The notes beneath the pieces are model-generated. The model was not told where the DNA came from and did not search any database. It saw only the letters and a program-made list of their open reading frames with translations. DNA of 64,000 nt from Pelagibacterium lentulum (lineage in GTDB: Bacteria > Pseudomonadota > Alphaproteobacteria > Rhizobiales > Devosiaceae), in the NCBI RefSeq assembly GCF_003992625.1, contig NZ_RZMW01000048.1:248001-312000 (forward strand), written 5' to 3'. Below are positions 43,553 through 51,510 of the stretch, piece after piece. The position numbers were made by a program, and so were the translations under genes. Every line of letters starts with the position of its first letter. The first letter of the stretch is position 1.

Positions 43553-43867
43553 ATGGCATGGATTGTTTTAGCTTTCGCAGGACTTCTTGAAATCGGTTGG
43601 GCCGTTGGCCTCAAATATACGCACGGCTTTACCCGGCTTGTGCCTTCGCTGCTGACCGTTGGCAGCATGGCACTTTCGCTCGCCCTGCTTGGGCTTGCCC
43701 TGCGGGATTTGCCGCTGGGGACAGCTTACGCTATCTGGACCGGTATCGGCACGGTTGGAACCGCCATTCTGGGCATTATGCTGTTCGGCGACAGCGTAAC
43801 CGCGATCCGGCTTACCTGTATCGCGCTGATCGTGTCGGGCATTATCGGACTCAAGGCCTTTTCTTGA
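43553..43867 (+). CDS. gdx: Guanidinium exporter Gdx (SugE-type small multidrug resistance protein)
   Basis: A 104-residue, four-helix SMR transporter, working as a dual-topology dimer that swaps guanidinium for protons. The essential Glu13 is in [15 protein letters not shown], the helix-1 pattern of the SugE/Gdx subtype rather than EmrE. The remaining helices are [40 protein letters not shown] and the last ending GLKAFS. Genes like this were long annotated as quaternary-ammonium SugE, but members under guanidine riboswitches export guanidinium. The riboswitch directly upstream makes that the strong inference here. Confidence 0.93.
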   Translation: MAWIVLAFAGLLEIGWAVGLKYTHGFTRLVPSLLTVGSMALSLALLGLALRDLPLGTAYAIWTGIGTVGTAILGIMLFGDSVTAIRLTCIALIVSGIIGLKAFS

Positions 43868-43891
43868 TAAACAATGACTTGCAGCCGGTTG

Positions 43892-43921
43892 GCGATTCAA
43901 TACGACAACATGTTGAATCGC
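43892..43921. other. Inverted repeat after gdx
   Basis: GCGATTCAA (43892-43900) and TTGAATCGC (43913-43921) form a perfect 9-bp stem with a 12-base loop, 24 bases after the gdx stop. GGTTGAATCAG at 43932-43942 repeats part of one arm. No T tract follows, so it could be a weak terminator or a protein-binding site. Confidence 0.45.
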
Positions 43922-44042
43922 TACGGCAAGCGGTTGAATCAGTTTTGCAACTGCCCGCCATCCAAAGTTTGAATGGGGTAGGTGGCTGACAGCGCGACAT
44001 CCGCACCGTAAAATGGAGCAAATCACTGAAAGCCCCCACCTG

Positions 44043-46133
44043 ATGAACAAGCCAGCTCTCGCAAGAACCGCCCGCTCGGTCTGCCCGCACGATTGCCCCT
44101 CGACTTGCGCGCTCGACATCGAGATCGTCGATGATCGCACGATTGGCCGCGTGCGTGGCGCCAAGGATGACCCTTATACCGCGGGTGTCATCTGCGAGAA
44201 GGTGGCTCGCTATGCAGAGCGCGTTCACCACCCCGACCGGCTGCTCTATCCCATGCGCCGCATTGGAAAGAAGGGAGAGGGGGCGTTCGAGCGCATTTCA
44301 TGGGATGAGGCGCTCGATGAGATCGGCAGACGGTTTCTTGAAATCGAGGCCGAATACGGCGCCGAGGCCATTTGGCCCTATAACTATGCTGGAACGATGG
44401 GCCACGTTCAGCGCGATGGGCTCGACCGGCTGCGTCATGCCAAGGGCTATTCCAACAAGTACGACACGATCTGCGTGATGATCTCCTGGTCCGGCTATAT
44501 TGCGGGAACGGGAATGCTCACCGGCGTCAATCCCGAGCAGATGGCCGAAAGCGATTGCGTCGTCATTTGGGGGACCAACCCGGTCAACACCCAGATCAAC
44601 GTGATGACGCACGCCGTTCGCGCGCGGCGCGAACGCGGCGCAAAGATTGTGGTGGTCGATATTTACCGCACTGCGACCATGGAGCAGGCCGATATGGCGC
44701 TGCTGATCCGGCCCGGCAGCGATGGCGCGCTGGCCTGCGCGGTCATGCACGTCCTCTTGCGTGACGGGTTGGCAGATCGCGCTTATCTCGCAAGCCATAC
44801 CGATTTTTCCGCAGACTTTGAGGCCCATCTGGCGTCCCGCACGCCGCAATGGGCTGCGGAAATCACGGGCCTGTCTGTCGAGGAAATCGAGGGTTTCGCG
44901 CATCTGGTGGGCGAAAACCCCAAGAGCTACTTCCGGCTGGGCTATGGGTTTACCCGCCAGCGCAACGGCGCCACCAATATGCACGCCGCGCTCTCGATTC
45001 CCGCAATGATCGGGGCATGGAAGCATCGTGGCGGCGGCGCGTTTCATTCCAATTCCGGCGCATGGGGCTTGGAAAAATCCGCCATCACCGGCAAGCAAGG
45101 CAGTGCTGCGCGTGCGCTCGATTTCTCGCGCATTGGCGCGATTTTGAACGGTGATGCCGAAGCCCTCAAGGGTGGCCCTCCGGTCAAGGCATTGCTGATC
45201 CAGAACACCAATCCGATGGTGGTGACGCCCGACCATGACCTGACGCGAAAGGGTTTTGAGCGCGACGACCTCTTTACCGTCGTCCACGAGCAATTCATGA
45301 CCGAAACCGCCATGATGGCAGACATCGTTTTGCCGGCAACCATGTTTGTCGAGCACAACGATTATTATACGCGCGGCGGACACACACGGGTGCTTTACGG
45401 TCCCAAATTGATCGACGCGCCGGGCGAGGCGCGCCCCAACCATTTCGTCATCAACGAAATCGCTAAATGCGTCGGCGCGGAAACGGTCGCGACCGAAAAG
45501 ACCGACCGTGAACTCGTCGCGGAGACCTTTCTGCGGTCTGACTATGGCGATCTCGACGAAATCGAAAAAGTCGGCTTTGTCGATCGCGCGCTGCCGGACG
45601 AAAAGGCACGCTTTGCCGACGGGTTTGCGTGGCCCGATGGCAAATATCGCTTCGCCCCCGATTGGGAAGCCGCACGCATCAAGCGCGGCGCACAATGGAC
45701 ATGTGACCCAGCCCAAATGCCGCGCTTTGCCGACTATGTGGATTGGAACGAGCCCGTCAGCGATGATGCGCCGTTCCGGCTCACGACATCGCCCGCCCGG
45801 ACCTTCCTCAATTCCACCTTCATCGAAACGCCCGGCAGTAAAAAGCGCGAGGGCGAGCCAAAGCTGTTGATGCACGCGCAGGACGCCGCACAGCTCAACC
45901 TCGAAGACGGTGCCGCCGTCACAATCGGCAATCATCGTGGCAGTGTGGAACTGACCCTGAAACTGTTCGTGGGCGTCCGGCCTGGTGTCGTGGTTGCCGA
46001 GGGACTGCATCCTCATAAGGCGCATCGCAAGGGCAGGGGCATCAACACGCTTATCGGCTCGGACCCGGTTCCGCCCTTCGGTGGTGCTGCCTTCCATGAC
46101 GCTGCGGTCTGGATAAAGGCTTCGCAATCGTGA
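44043..46133 (+). CDS. Molybdopterin oxidoreductase with [4Fe-4S] domain
   Basis: A cytoplasmic molybdopterin-bis-MGD enzyme of about 696 residues (DMSO reductase superfamily). Cys14, Cys18, Cys22 and Cys51 (CPHDCPSTC, then VICEKV) form the N-terminal [4Fe-4S] site. MopB domains follow (WDEALDEIGRRF, then IWGTNPVNTQINVMTHAV), and the C-terminal molydop-binding domain (TSPARTFLNSTFIETPG, then VTIGNHRGSVEL) is complete. No Tat signal is seen. I prefer the ATG at 44043 (GAAAG upstream) over 44013. The next gene starts by GTGA overlap. Members like this are often annotated formate dehydrogenase- or nitrate reductase-like; the substrate is unclear. Confidence 0.85.
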   Translation: MNKPALARTARSVCPHDCPSTCALDIEIVDDRTIGRVRGAKDDPYTAGVICEKVARYAERVHHPDRLLYPMRRIGKKGEGAFERISWDEALDEIGRRFLEIEAEYGAEAIWPYNYAGTMGHVQRDGLDRLRHAKGYSNKYDTICVMISWSGYIAGTGMLTGVNPEQMAESDCVVIWGTNPVNTQINVMTHAVRARRERGAKIVVVDIYRTATMEQADMALLIRPGSDGALACAVMHVLLRDGLADRAYLASHTDFSADFEAHLASRTPQWAAEITGLSVEEIEGFAHLVGENPKSYFRLGYGFTRQRNGATNMHAALSIPAMIGAWKHRGGGAFHSNSGAWGLEKSAITGKQGSAARALDFSRIGAILNGDAEALKGGPPVKALLIQNTNPMVVTPDHDLTRKGFERDDLFTVVHEQFMTETAMMADIVLPATMFVEHNDYYTRGGHTRVLYGPKLIDAPGEARPNHFVINEIAKCVGAETVATEKTDRELVAETFLRSDYGDLDEIEKVGFVDRALPDEKARFADGFAWPDGKYRFAPDWEAARIKRGAQWTCDPAQMPRFADYVDWNEPVSDDAPFRLTTSPARTFLNSTFIETPGSKKREGEPKLLMHAQDAAQLNLEDGAAVTIGNHRGSVELTLKLFVGVRPGVVVAEGLHPHKAHRKGRGINTLIGSDPVPPFGGAAFHDAAVWIKASQS

Positions 46134-47116
46134 GCGTTCCGGCTACCGTCGAACCGGCGCTGAGCCCCGCCGCACCACGTATCGCATTGCTCGATGTCGC
46201 GCGCGGCATCGCCATCGTTGCGATGGTGATCTATCACTTCACCTGGGATTTGCGGTTCTATCTGCTCATCACGCTCGATGTGACGGCAGAGCCGGGCTGG
46301 ATCGCATTCCAGCGCGCAATTGTAGGCAGTTTCGTGCTGCTGTCGGGCATCTCGCTGATGCTGGCGCATCGCGAGGCGATACGCTGGCGCGCCTATTGGC
46401 GTCGCTTTGCCATGCTTGCAGGCGCCGCGCTTCTGGTTAGCGTTGGCACGCTTGCCTTCGCGGCTGAAACATTCGTCTTTTTCGGCGTGCTGCACGCGCT
46501 CGCGCTGTTTTCGCTCCTGGGACTGGCCTTTCTGCGCTTGCCTGTGGTCGTTATTCTTGCGGTTGCAGCGGTAATTCTGGCCTTGCCGCTCGCTATTGCC
46601 GATCCGGTTTTCGGTAGCCGCTGGCTGGGCTGGATCGGGCTATATGATGTGCCGCCCCTGACCGAAGATCTCGTGCCGGTTTCCCCCTGGTTCGGTGTTT
46701 TTCTGATTGGCATGGCGCTGGCGCGGATCGGCATGGCGCGCGGCTGGGATCATGCGCTCGCTGCGGTCGGGCCGGGCAGGGCCCTCGGCTGGCTTGCCAA
46801 AGCCGGGCGCTGGAGCCTCGTCATTTATCTCATTCATCAGCCGATCCTGTTGGCCGCGCTTTATCCCGTTGCCGCGCTCACGGATCCGGGCCCGGCCTTT
46901 CAGGCGCAAAACTTCACACAGAGCTGCCAGGCCGAATGCTATGCCTCAAGCGGCTATGTGGACTACTGCACTGCCTATTGCTCATGCGCGCTCGACCGCA
47001 TCCAGACCGAAGATCTTTGGGCCTTGCTTGAGGCGGAAACACTTTCGCCGCAAGCCAATGACATTATCGCCGACATGGTCCAGCAATGCACAGCAGAAGC
47101 CGCTCAGGGGCAATGA
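46130..47116 (+). CDS. DUF1624/HGSNAT-type membrane acyltransferase with Cys-rich C-terminal tail
   Basis: A 328-residue multi-spanning protein. The N-terminal ALLDVARGIAIVAMVIYHFTWDL is the heparan-alpha-glucosaminide N-acetyltransferase catalytic-domain signature, with the invariant His in YHF. About seven transmembrane helices reach residue 250. The tail from about 260 is soluble and has six Cys (SCQAEC, then DYCTAYCSC, then QQC) in a pattern seen in small exported alphaproteobacterial proteins (YCxC type). The fusion is unusual. GTG start at 46130 overlaps the oxidoreductase stop (GTGA), so the two are translationally coupled. The acyl acceptor is unknown. Confidence 0.78.
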   Translation: MSVPATVEPALSPAAPRIALLDVARGIAIVAMVIYHFTWDLRFYLLITLDVTAEPGWIAFQRAIVGSFVLLSGISLMLAHREAIRWRAYWRRFAMLAGAALLVSVGTLAFAAETFVFFGVLHALALFSLLGLAFLRLPVVVILAVAAVILALPLAIADPVFGSRWLGWIGLYDVPPLTEDLVPVSPWFGVFLIGMALARIGMARGWDHALAAVGPGRALGWLAKAGRWSLVIYLIHQPILLAALYPVAALTDPGPAFQAQNFTQSCQAECYASSGYVDYCTAYCSCALDRIQTEDLWALLEAETLSPQANDIIADMVQQCTAEAAQGQ

Positions 47117-47126
47117 GCGACAAGGC

Positions 47127-47903
47127 TCAGGCGTATGTCGTCCAGAAAAAATAGCCTGTCAGCCCGACGCCATAGACGATGATGCAGCCGCGCAAGACGC
47201 GGGCAGGGATGAGATGCGCGAAATAGGCAGCGAGAAATCCGCCCAGCACCGCACCGGCCAAGGCAATTGAACCCTCCATCCAGGCAATCGACCCTGTGGC
47301 GGCAAAACGTACGACCGCAACCACCGACACAACCACCGAGATCAACAGCTTGAGCCCATTCATGGCGTGAATGTCGTCAAACCCGGCAAGCGCCAGATAG
47401 GCCAGCAGGATTATGCCCAGCCCGGCATTGAAGAACCCGCCATAAAAGCAGATCATTAGCAGCAGCAGCGCAAGCCCGAAGGCTCCGGCCCGGGCAGCAT
47501 TGCGGCTGCCGCTTGAGCGCGAAGCCACCCACCGGTTGATCCGTTGACCGAAAATATAGGTGACGACTGCAAACAGCATCAGCCATGGGATGATGGCGGC
47601 AAACTGTGCATCTGAAACGCGCATCAGCGTTTCAGCGCCCAGGTAACCGCCGATAAGTCCGATGACGCAATAGGCGATCAACTTGTTGCGATGGGGCGCG
47701 ATATGCCGCCAATATCCGATCGTGCCGCTGACATAGCCCGGCAGGCACGCAAAGGTGTTGGACGCATTGGCCATGACGGGTGGAACCCCGGCAAAAAGCA
47801 GGGCGGGAAACATGATGAAAGAACCACCACCAGCGAGCGAGTTGATGGCGCCGCCAAGCAAGCCGGCAACAAACAGCATAAGAAACGTCACGATAGACCC
47901 CAC
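47127..47903 (-). CDS. TauE/SafE (TSUP) family permease
   Basis: A membrane protein of about 258 residues with eight predicted helices. The first repeat shows LLGGAINSLAGGGSFIMFPALLFAGV and the second FFNAGLGIILLAYLALAG, both TSUP hallmarks. Such permeases carry sulfite, sulfoacetate or related anions. The frame opens at 47939, but the first residues are unlike the family; a GTG at 47903 or 47891 gives a normal N-terminus, and I chose 47903 without a strong ribosome site. Convergent with the acyltransferase gene. Confidence 0.8.
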   Translation of the reverse strand: MGSIVTFLMLFVAGLLGGAINSLAGGGSFIMFPALLFAGVPPVMANASNTFACLPGYVSGTIGYWRHIAPHRNKLIAYCVIGLIGGYLGAETLMRVSDAQFAAIIPWLMLFAVVTYIFGQRINRWVASRSSGSRNAARAGAFGLALLLLMICFYGGFFNAGLGIILLAYLALAGFDDIHAMNGLKLLISVVVSVVAVVRFAATGSIAWMEGSIALAGAVLGGFLAAYFAHLIPARVLRGCIIVYGVGLTGYFFWTTYA

Positions 47904-48168
47904 AAGCAATGGCTGAGCTATACAAGCTCGGCGAGCCATGTCCAGCCTGCATATGTGCCCCGCGATTGACAGAAGCGTGGCCCGCGCTTATCTCAGCGTC
48001 ATGGTTGAAGCGCCAGCCGTCCGCAAGGGCACCATGTCCCTTTGGTGAAGGCTTCCACGTATGGGTGAGTATGACCCGTCGCGTGTCTTTCGTTCATCGT
48101 CCTTTTCCTTTGGCGGTGCATGGCAATGCGGGCCCCATGAGAATTTCCGCCTATGGAGATTTTTGACG

Positions 48169-48612
48169 ATGCGCAAACCAGCATTTTCTCTCACGACCAC
48201 CGATCTCAAGGCCCAAGCCCGCCAGTGGCGGGGCGAACAGGCCGAGGCTGGCCGTCCCGTAACCAATTCCCAAGCGCTCGAAATGGTGGCGCGCTGGCAT
48301 GGCTTCAGGGATTGGAACACTGCCAACGGCGTTCTGCCCATAACCCGCGCACCGGCCTTTTCTATCGGCCAGCGGGTGAGCGGACACTACCTCAAGCAAG
48401 CCTTTGAAGGCACGATCATTAGCGTAACCGCACTTGGTGCCGGAGAAAAATTCCGGCTTACGGTTCAGTTCGATGTGCCTGTCGATGTGGTCGCATTCGA
48501 CAGCTTTTCGGCCTTCCGTCAGCGCGTGGTTGCTGTTGTGGGGCGCGACGGACGCTCGACAACACATACTTCCGACGGCGCACCGCATATGCAACTGTCG
48601 CCGATCACCTAA
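48169..48612 (+). CDS. Glyoxalase-superfamily-type (Glyoxalase_8-like) small protein
   Basis: A 147-residue protein. The N-terminal half (DLKAQARQWRGEQAEAGRPV, then SQALEMVARWHGFRDWNTANG) matches a domain frequent in Rhizobiales annotated as Glyoxalase_8, a helical region with SxxLE-x-VA-xxHGFRDWN. The second half is a beta-rich domain (IGQRVSGHYLKQAFEGTIISV, here ISVTALGAGEKFRLTVQFD) resembling a small SH3-like barrel. Activity is unproven. The ATG at 48169 has GGAG 11 bases upstream. A strong terminator follows. Confidence 0.65.
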   Translation: MRKPAFSLTTTDLKAQARQWRGEQAEAGRPVTNSQALEMVARWHGFRDWNTANGVLPITRAPAFSIGQRVSGHYLKQAFEGTIISVTALGAGEKFRLTVQFDVPVDVVAFDSFSAFRQRVVAVVGRDGRSTTHTSDGAPHMQLSPIT

Positions 48613-48619
48613 CCGATAT

Positions 48620-48651
48620 GGCCGGCGTCCCGCGGGATGCGGGCCTTTTTT
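48620..48651 (+). terminator. Rho-independent terminator
   Basis: GGCCGGCGTCCCG (48620-48632) and CGGGATGCGGGCC (48633-48645) pair with one mismatch and one G-U, and TTTTTT follows (48646-48651). It lies 8 bases after the preceding stop. Confidence 0.85.
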
Positions 48652-48665
48652 GCACCGGCACTTGA

Positions 48666-48687
48666 ATCATCGTAAAATGCCGATGAT
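48666..48687. promoter_or_regulatory. Dyad in the GST promoter region
   Basis: ATCATCG (48666-48672) and CGATGAT (48681-48687) are exact inverted repeats spaced by 8 bases, 44 bases before the GST start. It could be an operator; no regulator gene is adjacent. Confidence 0.35.
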
Positions 48688-48730
48688 ATAGAGAGGCCGG
48701 CCAGATGAATGACAAGGAGATCATGTGCTC

Positions 48731-49438
48731 ATGACCACGCAGACCCAGCCGATCCAGCTCTATTATTTCCCAACGCCCAATGGGCACAAGATTTCGATCA
48801 TGCTCGAAGAGCTTGGCGTGCCCTATAGCGTGCATCCGGTCCATATCGGCAAGGGGGATCAGTTCCATCCCGACTTTCTCACGATCTCGCCCAACAACAA
48901 GATCCCGGCCATTCTCGATCCTGAAGGCCCGGACGGCAAATCGATCTCTGTGTTCGAATCCGGCGCTATTTTGAAGTATCTCGCCGAAAAGTTCGACAAG
49001 TTCTATCCTACCGATCCGCGTGCCCGCGTGAAGGTCGATGAATGGCTGTTCTGGCAGATGGGCGGCTTTGGTCCGATGCTGGGGCAGAATCATCACTTCG
49101 CGGTCTATGCGCCGGAGAAAATTCCCTACGCGATTGATCGCTATCGCAACGAGACCCATCGGCTTTACGGCGTGCTCAATCGCCAGCTTGAGGGGCGGGA
49201 CTATATCGCGGGCGAGTACTCAATCGCCGATATGGCGACATTGAGTTGGTCGCTTGGTTGGGAACGGCAGGGTATCGATCTGGCAGAATTTCCAAACATC
49301 GCCGCTTGGCAGGACCGTTTGAAGGCGCGCCCTGCGGTTGCACGTGGCTTGGCCGTGCCGTTGCCCGAAGACGAGAAGATGGATCTGGCAACTGACAAGG
49401 ATGCCCAGAACGTCTTGTTCAATCAGCGCGCCCGCTAG
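48731..49438 (+). CDS. Glutathione S-transferase family protein (YghU/YfcG-like)
   Basis: A 235-residue GST. The thioredoxin-like N-terminal domain (IQLYYFPTPNGHKISIMLEE, with the NG-x-KI element of the Nu-class YghU/YfcG type) contains the glutathione-binding NNKIPAILDPEGPDG and SVFESGAIL. The helical domain is complete (GGFGPMLGQNHHF to ADMATLSW). Nu-class members show disulfide-bond reductase activity toward small disulfides. AAGGAG lies 10 bases before the ATG at 48731; a GTG at 48725 is possible. It has its own terminator. Confidence 0.9.
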   Translation: MTTQTQPIQLYYFPTPNGHKISIMLEELGVPYSVHPVHIGKGDQFHPDFLTISPNNKIPAILDPEGPDGKSISVFESGAILKYLAEKFDKFYPTDPRARVKVDEWLFWQMGGFGPMLGQNHHFAVYAPEKIPYAIDRYRNETHRLYGVLNRQLEGRDYIAGEYSIADMATLSWSLGWERQGIDLAEFPNIAAWQDRLKARPAVARGLAVPLPEDEKMDLATDKDAQNVLFNQRAR

Positions 49439-49462
49439 AACGGCGCCTAACGCACAATAAAA

Positions 49463-49487
49463 AGCCCGCTTCGCAGTGAAGCGGGCT
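49463..49487. terminator. Terminator between GST and csbD
   Basis: AGCCCGCTTC (49463-49472) and GAAGCGGGCT (49478-49487) form a 10-bp perfect stem with a 5-base loop. AT-rich flanks on both sides suit either convergent gene. Confidence 0.85.
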
Positions 49488-49512
49488 ATTTATCTGATGA
49501 GGGCACCGCTGA

Positions 49513-49716
49513 TTACCAGCCGTTGCGATCGAACCAGTCGTCTACCTCTTTGCGGGCCTCGTCCTTGGTCTTGCCATAGCGTTCCTGGATTTTGCCTTCG
49601 AGCTGTTCGCGCTTGCCTGCAACGACGTCCAGGTCATCGTTTGTAAGTTTACCCCACTGCTCCTTGGCCTTGCCGGTAAACTGCTTCCAGTTGCCTTCCA
49701 TCTGATCGCGATTCAT
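49513..49716 (-). CDS. CsbD family stress protein
   Basis: A 67-residue hydrophilic protein of the CsbD family: MNRDQMEGNWKQFTGKAKEQ, WGKLTNDDLDVVAGKREQLEGKI cut at the central turn, then QERYGKTKDEARKEVDDW. CsbD proteins are induced by general stress in many bacteria; their mechanism is unknown. AAGGAG precedes the ATG. An EcfG-type promoter lies about 30 bases upstream. Confidence 0.93.
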   Translation of the reverse strand: MNRDQMEGNWKQFTGKAKEQWGKLTNDDLDVVAGKREQLEGKIQERYGKTKDEARKEVDDWFDRNGW

Positions 49717-49747
49717 TTTGAGGTCTCCTTGGTGATTATAAAATGAA

Positions 49748-49773
49748 AACGCTTTTTCCGGTGCGCCGGTTCC
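49748..49773 (-). promoter_or_regulatory. EcfG-type (general stress) promoter of csbD
   Basis: On the minus strand GGAAC (49769-49773) is followed after 17 bases by CGTT (49748-49751), the consensus for the alphaproteobacterial general-stress sigma factor EcfG. The -10 element ends 31 bases before the csbD start, leaving a short leader with the ribosome site. I found no second match to this pattern in other intergenic regions by eye. Confidence 0.8.
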
Positions 49774-49871
49774 ACCCCGCTTAGGCTAAAACCTGCCGTC
49801 ATCCGGCAATTTCTTGGGAAAGGGCAAAAACGCCTTGCACCACATATGCCTTTCGGGCTAACACCCCGCTC

Positions 49872-49961
49872 GGAGAGGTGGCCGAGTGGTCGAAGGCGCG
49901 CCCCTGCTAAGGGCGTAGGCGGGTAACTGTCTCGAGGGTTCGAATCCCTTCCTCTCCGCCA
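49872..49961 (+). tRNA. tRNA-Ser (anticodon GCT)
   Basis: A 90-base tRNA including the encoded CCA. The acceptor stem is GGAGAGG (49872-49878) with CCTCTCC (49951-49957), the discriminator G at 49958, and CCA at 49959-49961. The anticodon stem CGCCC/GGGCG holds the loop CTGCTAA, with GCT at 49906-49908 reading AGC and AGT. A long variable arm (class II) and the GGTTCGAATCC T arm confirm serine. Confidence 0.97.
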
Positions 49962-49987
49962 TTTGCCCTCGCGAAAGCATTCTCCCG

Positions 49988-50009
49988 ATCCGGCTGCGGC
50001 CGGATTTTT
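49988..50009 (+). terminator. Terminator of tRNA-Ser
   Basis: ATCCGGC (49988-49994) and GCCGGAT (49999-50005) form a 7-bp stem with a TGCG loop, followed by TTTTT. Confidence 0.85.
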
Positions 50010-50428
50010 CCGTTGTTTCCGAGGGTTGTGTGGGAGGAGCTGTTCACCGAACTCAGCGCCAAGTGGCTCGGAAGCGTTCTCTTAGGGCCATTATTCTCTG
50101 GACCTGTTGACTAAGCTGACTTAGTGAAAGTCATCTCAAGCAATTGAAATCGTGTCTATTTTTGACCGAATTCGCTCGGCGGTTCGATACCGGATGCACC
50201 GCGCGAAAGGCGCATAAATCGAACTTCTGTCGTCCCTCGGTTGCTCGCGCAATTGGCTCTGCCCGAGCCGACGAGCGATAAAGGTAACGCTTGCGTGCCA
50301 AGATGGATATCTGGAGACCTGCGTCCCGCGCTGCCACAGTAGTTACAAGTCGGATTCGGGTGGCCGGTTTCCTTGGTCGACACTTTTGGCTAGTCTATAG
50401 TCAAAGTTTTGGTGTGTGAGTGAGCGTC
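50010..50428. other. No recognisable gene
   Basis: Two overlapping minus-strand open frames (about 68 and 75 codons) lack ribosome sites and family signatures. The position after a tRNA gene could suit an integration scar, but no integrase fragment or repeated tRNA 3' end is visible. Confidence 0.5.
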
Positions 50429-51508
50429 ATGTCCTTGCGTAATGTGTTGATCGGGTTTGCTGCCCTGATCCTGTTAATATGCTTTAGCGTAGGGGCGTTA
50501 TACTTCAATCGCGGACTTTCGGATTACGGCGCACGGGCTCAGCAGGTCGCCGTTGAGGTGCGCGGTCAGGCGCTTTCCGAATTTGTCTCAAGCGCCTTGC
50601 TCGAAGAATGGAATTATGTGGCAGGTTTCGCCGAAAGCCTTGATCTGACAGGCGATACAGCGGTGCTGCAGGCCACTGTCGATGCCTATCGCGACACTGG
50701 CAACAAGATTTCCTGGGCCGGGATCGTGCAGACGGGCGGAACCGTCGTCGCAGCAACCGAGAACATGCTTGTCGGCCAGAATGTCGGTCAGCGACCATGG
50801 TTTCAGCGCGGGTTGGAAGGCCCGTTCGCCGGCGATGTGCATGAGGCCGTGCTGCTGGCCGATCTGATTGCACCGGGCGCCGAGGTGCCGCCGCGTTTCG
50901 TCGACTTTGCGCTGCCGCTGACCAATGAAGCAGGACAGGTGCGCGGCGTGTTTGGCGTCCATATCAATTGGGAATGGGTGCAATCGCTGGTGGAGCGAAC
51001 CGCTGCAACGCTCGAAATGGACGCATTCCTCATGAGCGCCAACGGCGAAGTGCTGATTTCGACCGATCCGGAAATTTCGTCTGAAAATGTTGGAACGTTG
51101 GCAAGTTTCAGGACAGCCAACCTACAGACCCAACGCTCGATGGTCGAGCAATGGCCTGACGGACAAACCTATTACAGCTTTACCGTTCCCCAAGTCAGCG
51201 CAGACGGTCTGCCGAGTTTCGGCTGGTCGCTGGTGCTGCGGCTCGATCCCACCTTTCTCACAGGTGGCGAGCAGAATTTTGCGCGCATTATGATTATTGG
51301 TGGCGGCATGATGCTGCTCGCAGCGCTGCTAGCTATGGCGCTGCTGTTCTCAATAACCATTCGCCCGCTCACTGGCCTTGTCGATGCGATCAGTGACCTA
51401 TCCAAGGGGCAACAGGTCGGGTTCGTGCCCGAAACACAATCCTACCGCGAAGTCGCAAAACTCTCAAATGCTATCGCCCGACTGCAAACGCGCGACGACA
51501 GGCAATAG
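50429..51508 (+). CDS. Membrane Cache-domain sensor with HAMP-like end and no output domain
   Basis: A 359-residue protein. The first helix (VLIGFAALILLICFSVGALYF, shortened here to the 8-25 region) leads to a periplasmic double-Cache (dCache) domain, about 30-285, with VGQNVGQRPWFQRGL and FALPLTNEAGQVRGVFGVHI, both typical. A second helix (about 290-312) and a HAMP-like segment (RPLTGLVDAISDLSKGQQVG) end the protein: there is no kinase, GGDEF, or methyl-accepting region. Start at the ATG at 50429 or GTG at 50420. It converges on the glucan synthase gene with 2 bases between stops. Confidence 0.8.
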   Translation: MSLRNVLIGFAALILLICFSVGALYFNRGLSDYGARAQQVAVEVRGQALSEFVSSALLEEWNYVAGFAESLDLTGDTAVLQATVDAYRDTGNKISWAGIVQTGGTVVAATENMLVGQNVGQRPWFQRGLEGPFAGDVHEAVLLADLIAPGAEVPPRFVDFALPLTNEAGQVRGVFGVHINWEWVQSLVERTAATLEMDAFLMSANGEVLISTDPEISSENVGTLASFRTANLQTQRSMVEQWPDGQTYYSFTVPQVSADGLPSFGWSLVLRLDPTFLTGGEQNFARIMIIGGGMMLLAALLAMALLFSITIRPLTGLVDAISDLSKGQQVGFVPETQSYREVAKLSNAIARLQTRDDRQ

Positions 51509-51510
51509 AG

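Noticed and set aside
44298-46127. A 609-codon open frame on the minus strand opposite the molybdopterin oxidoreductase
   Set aside because: The plus-strand gene has full family motifs. The opposite frame has none and arises from codon bias.
49872-50428. tRNA-Ser as an integration site for a mobile element
   Set aside because: No integrase, no direct repeat of the tRNA 3' end, and the following genes look native.
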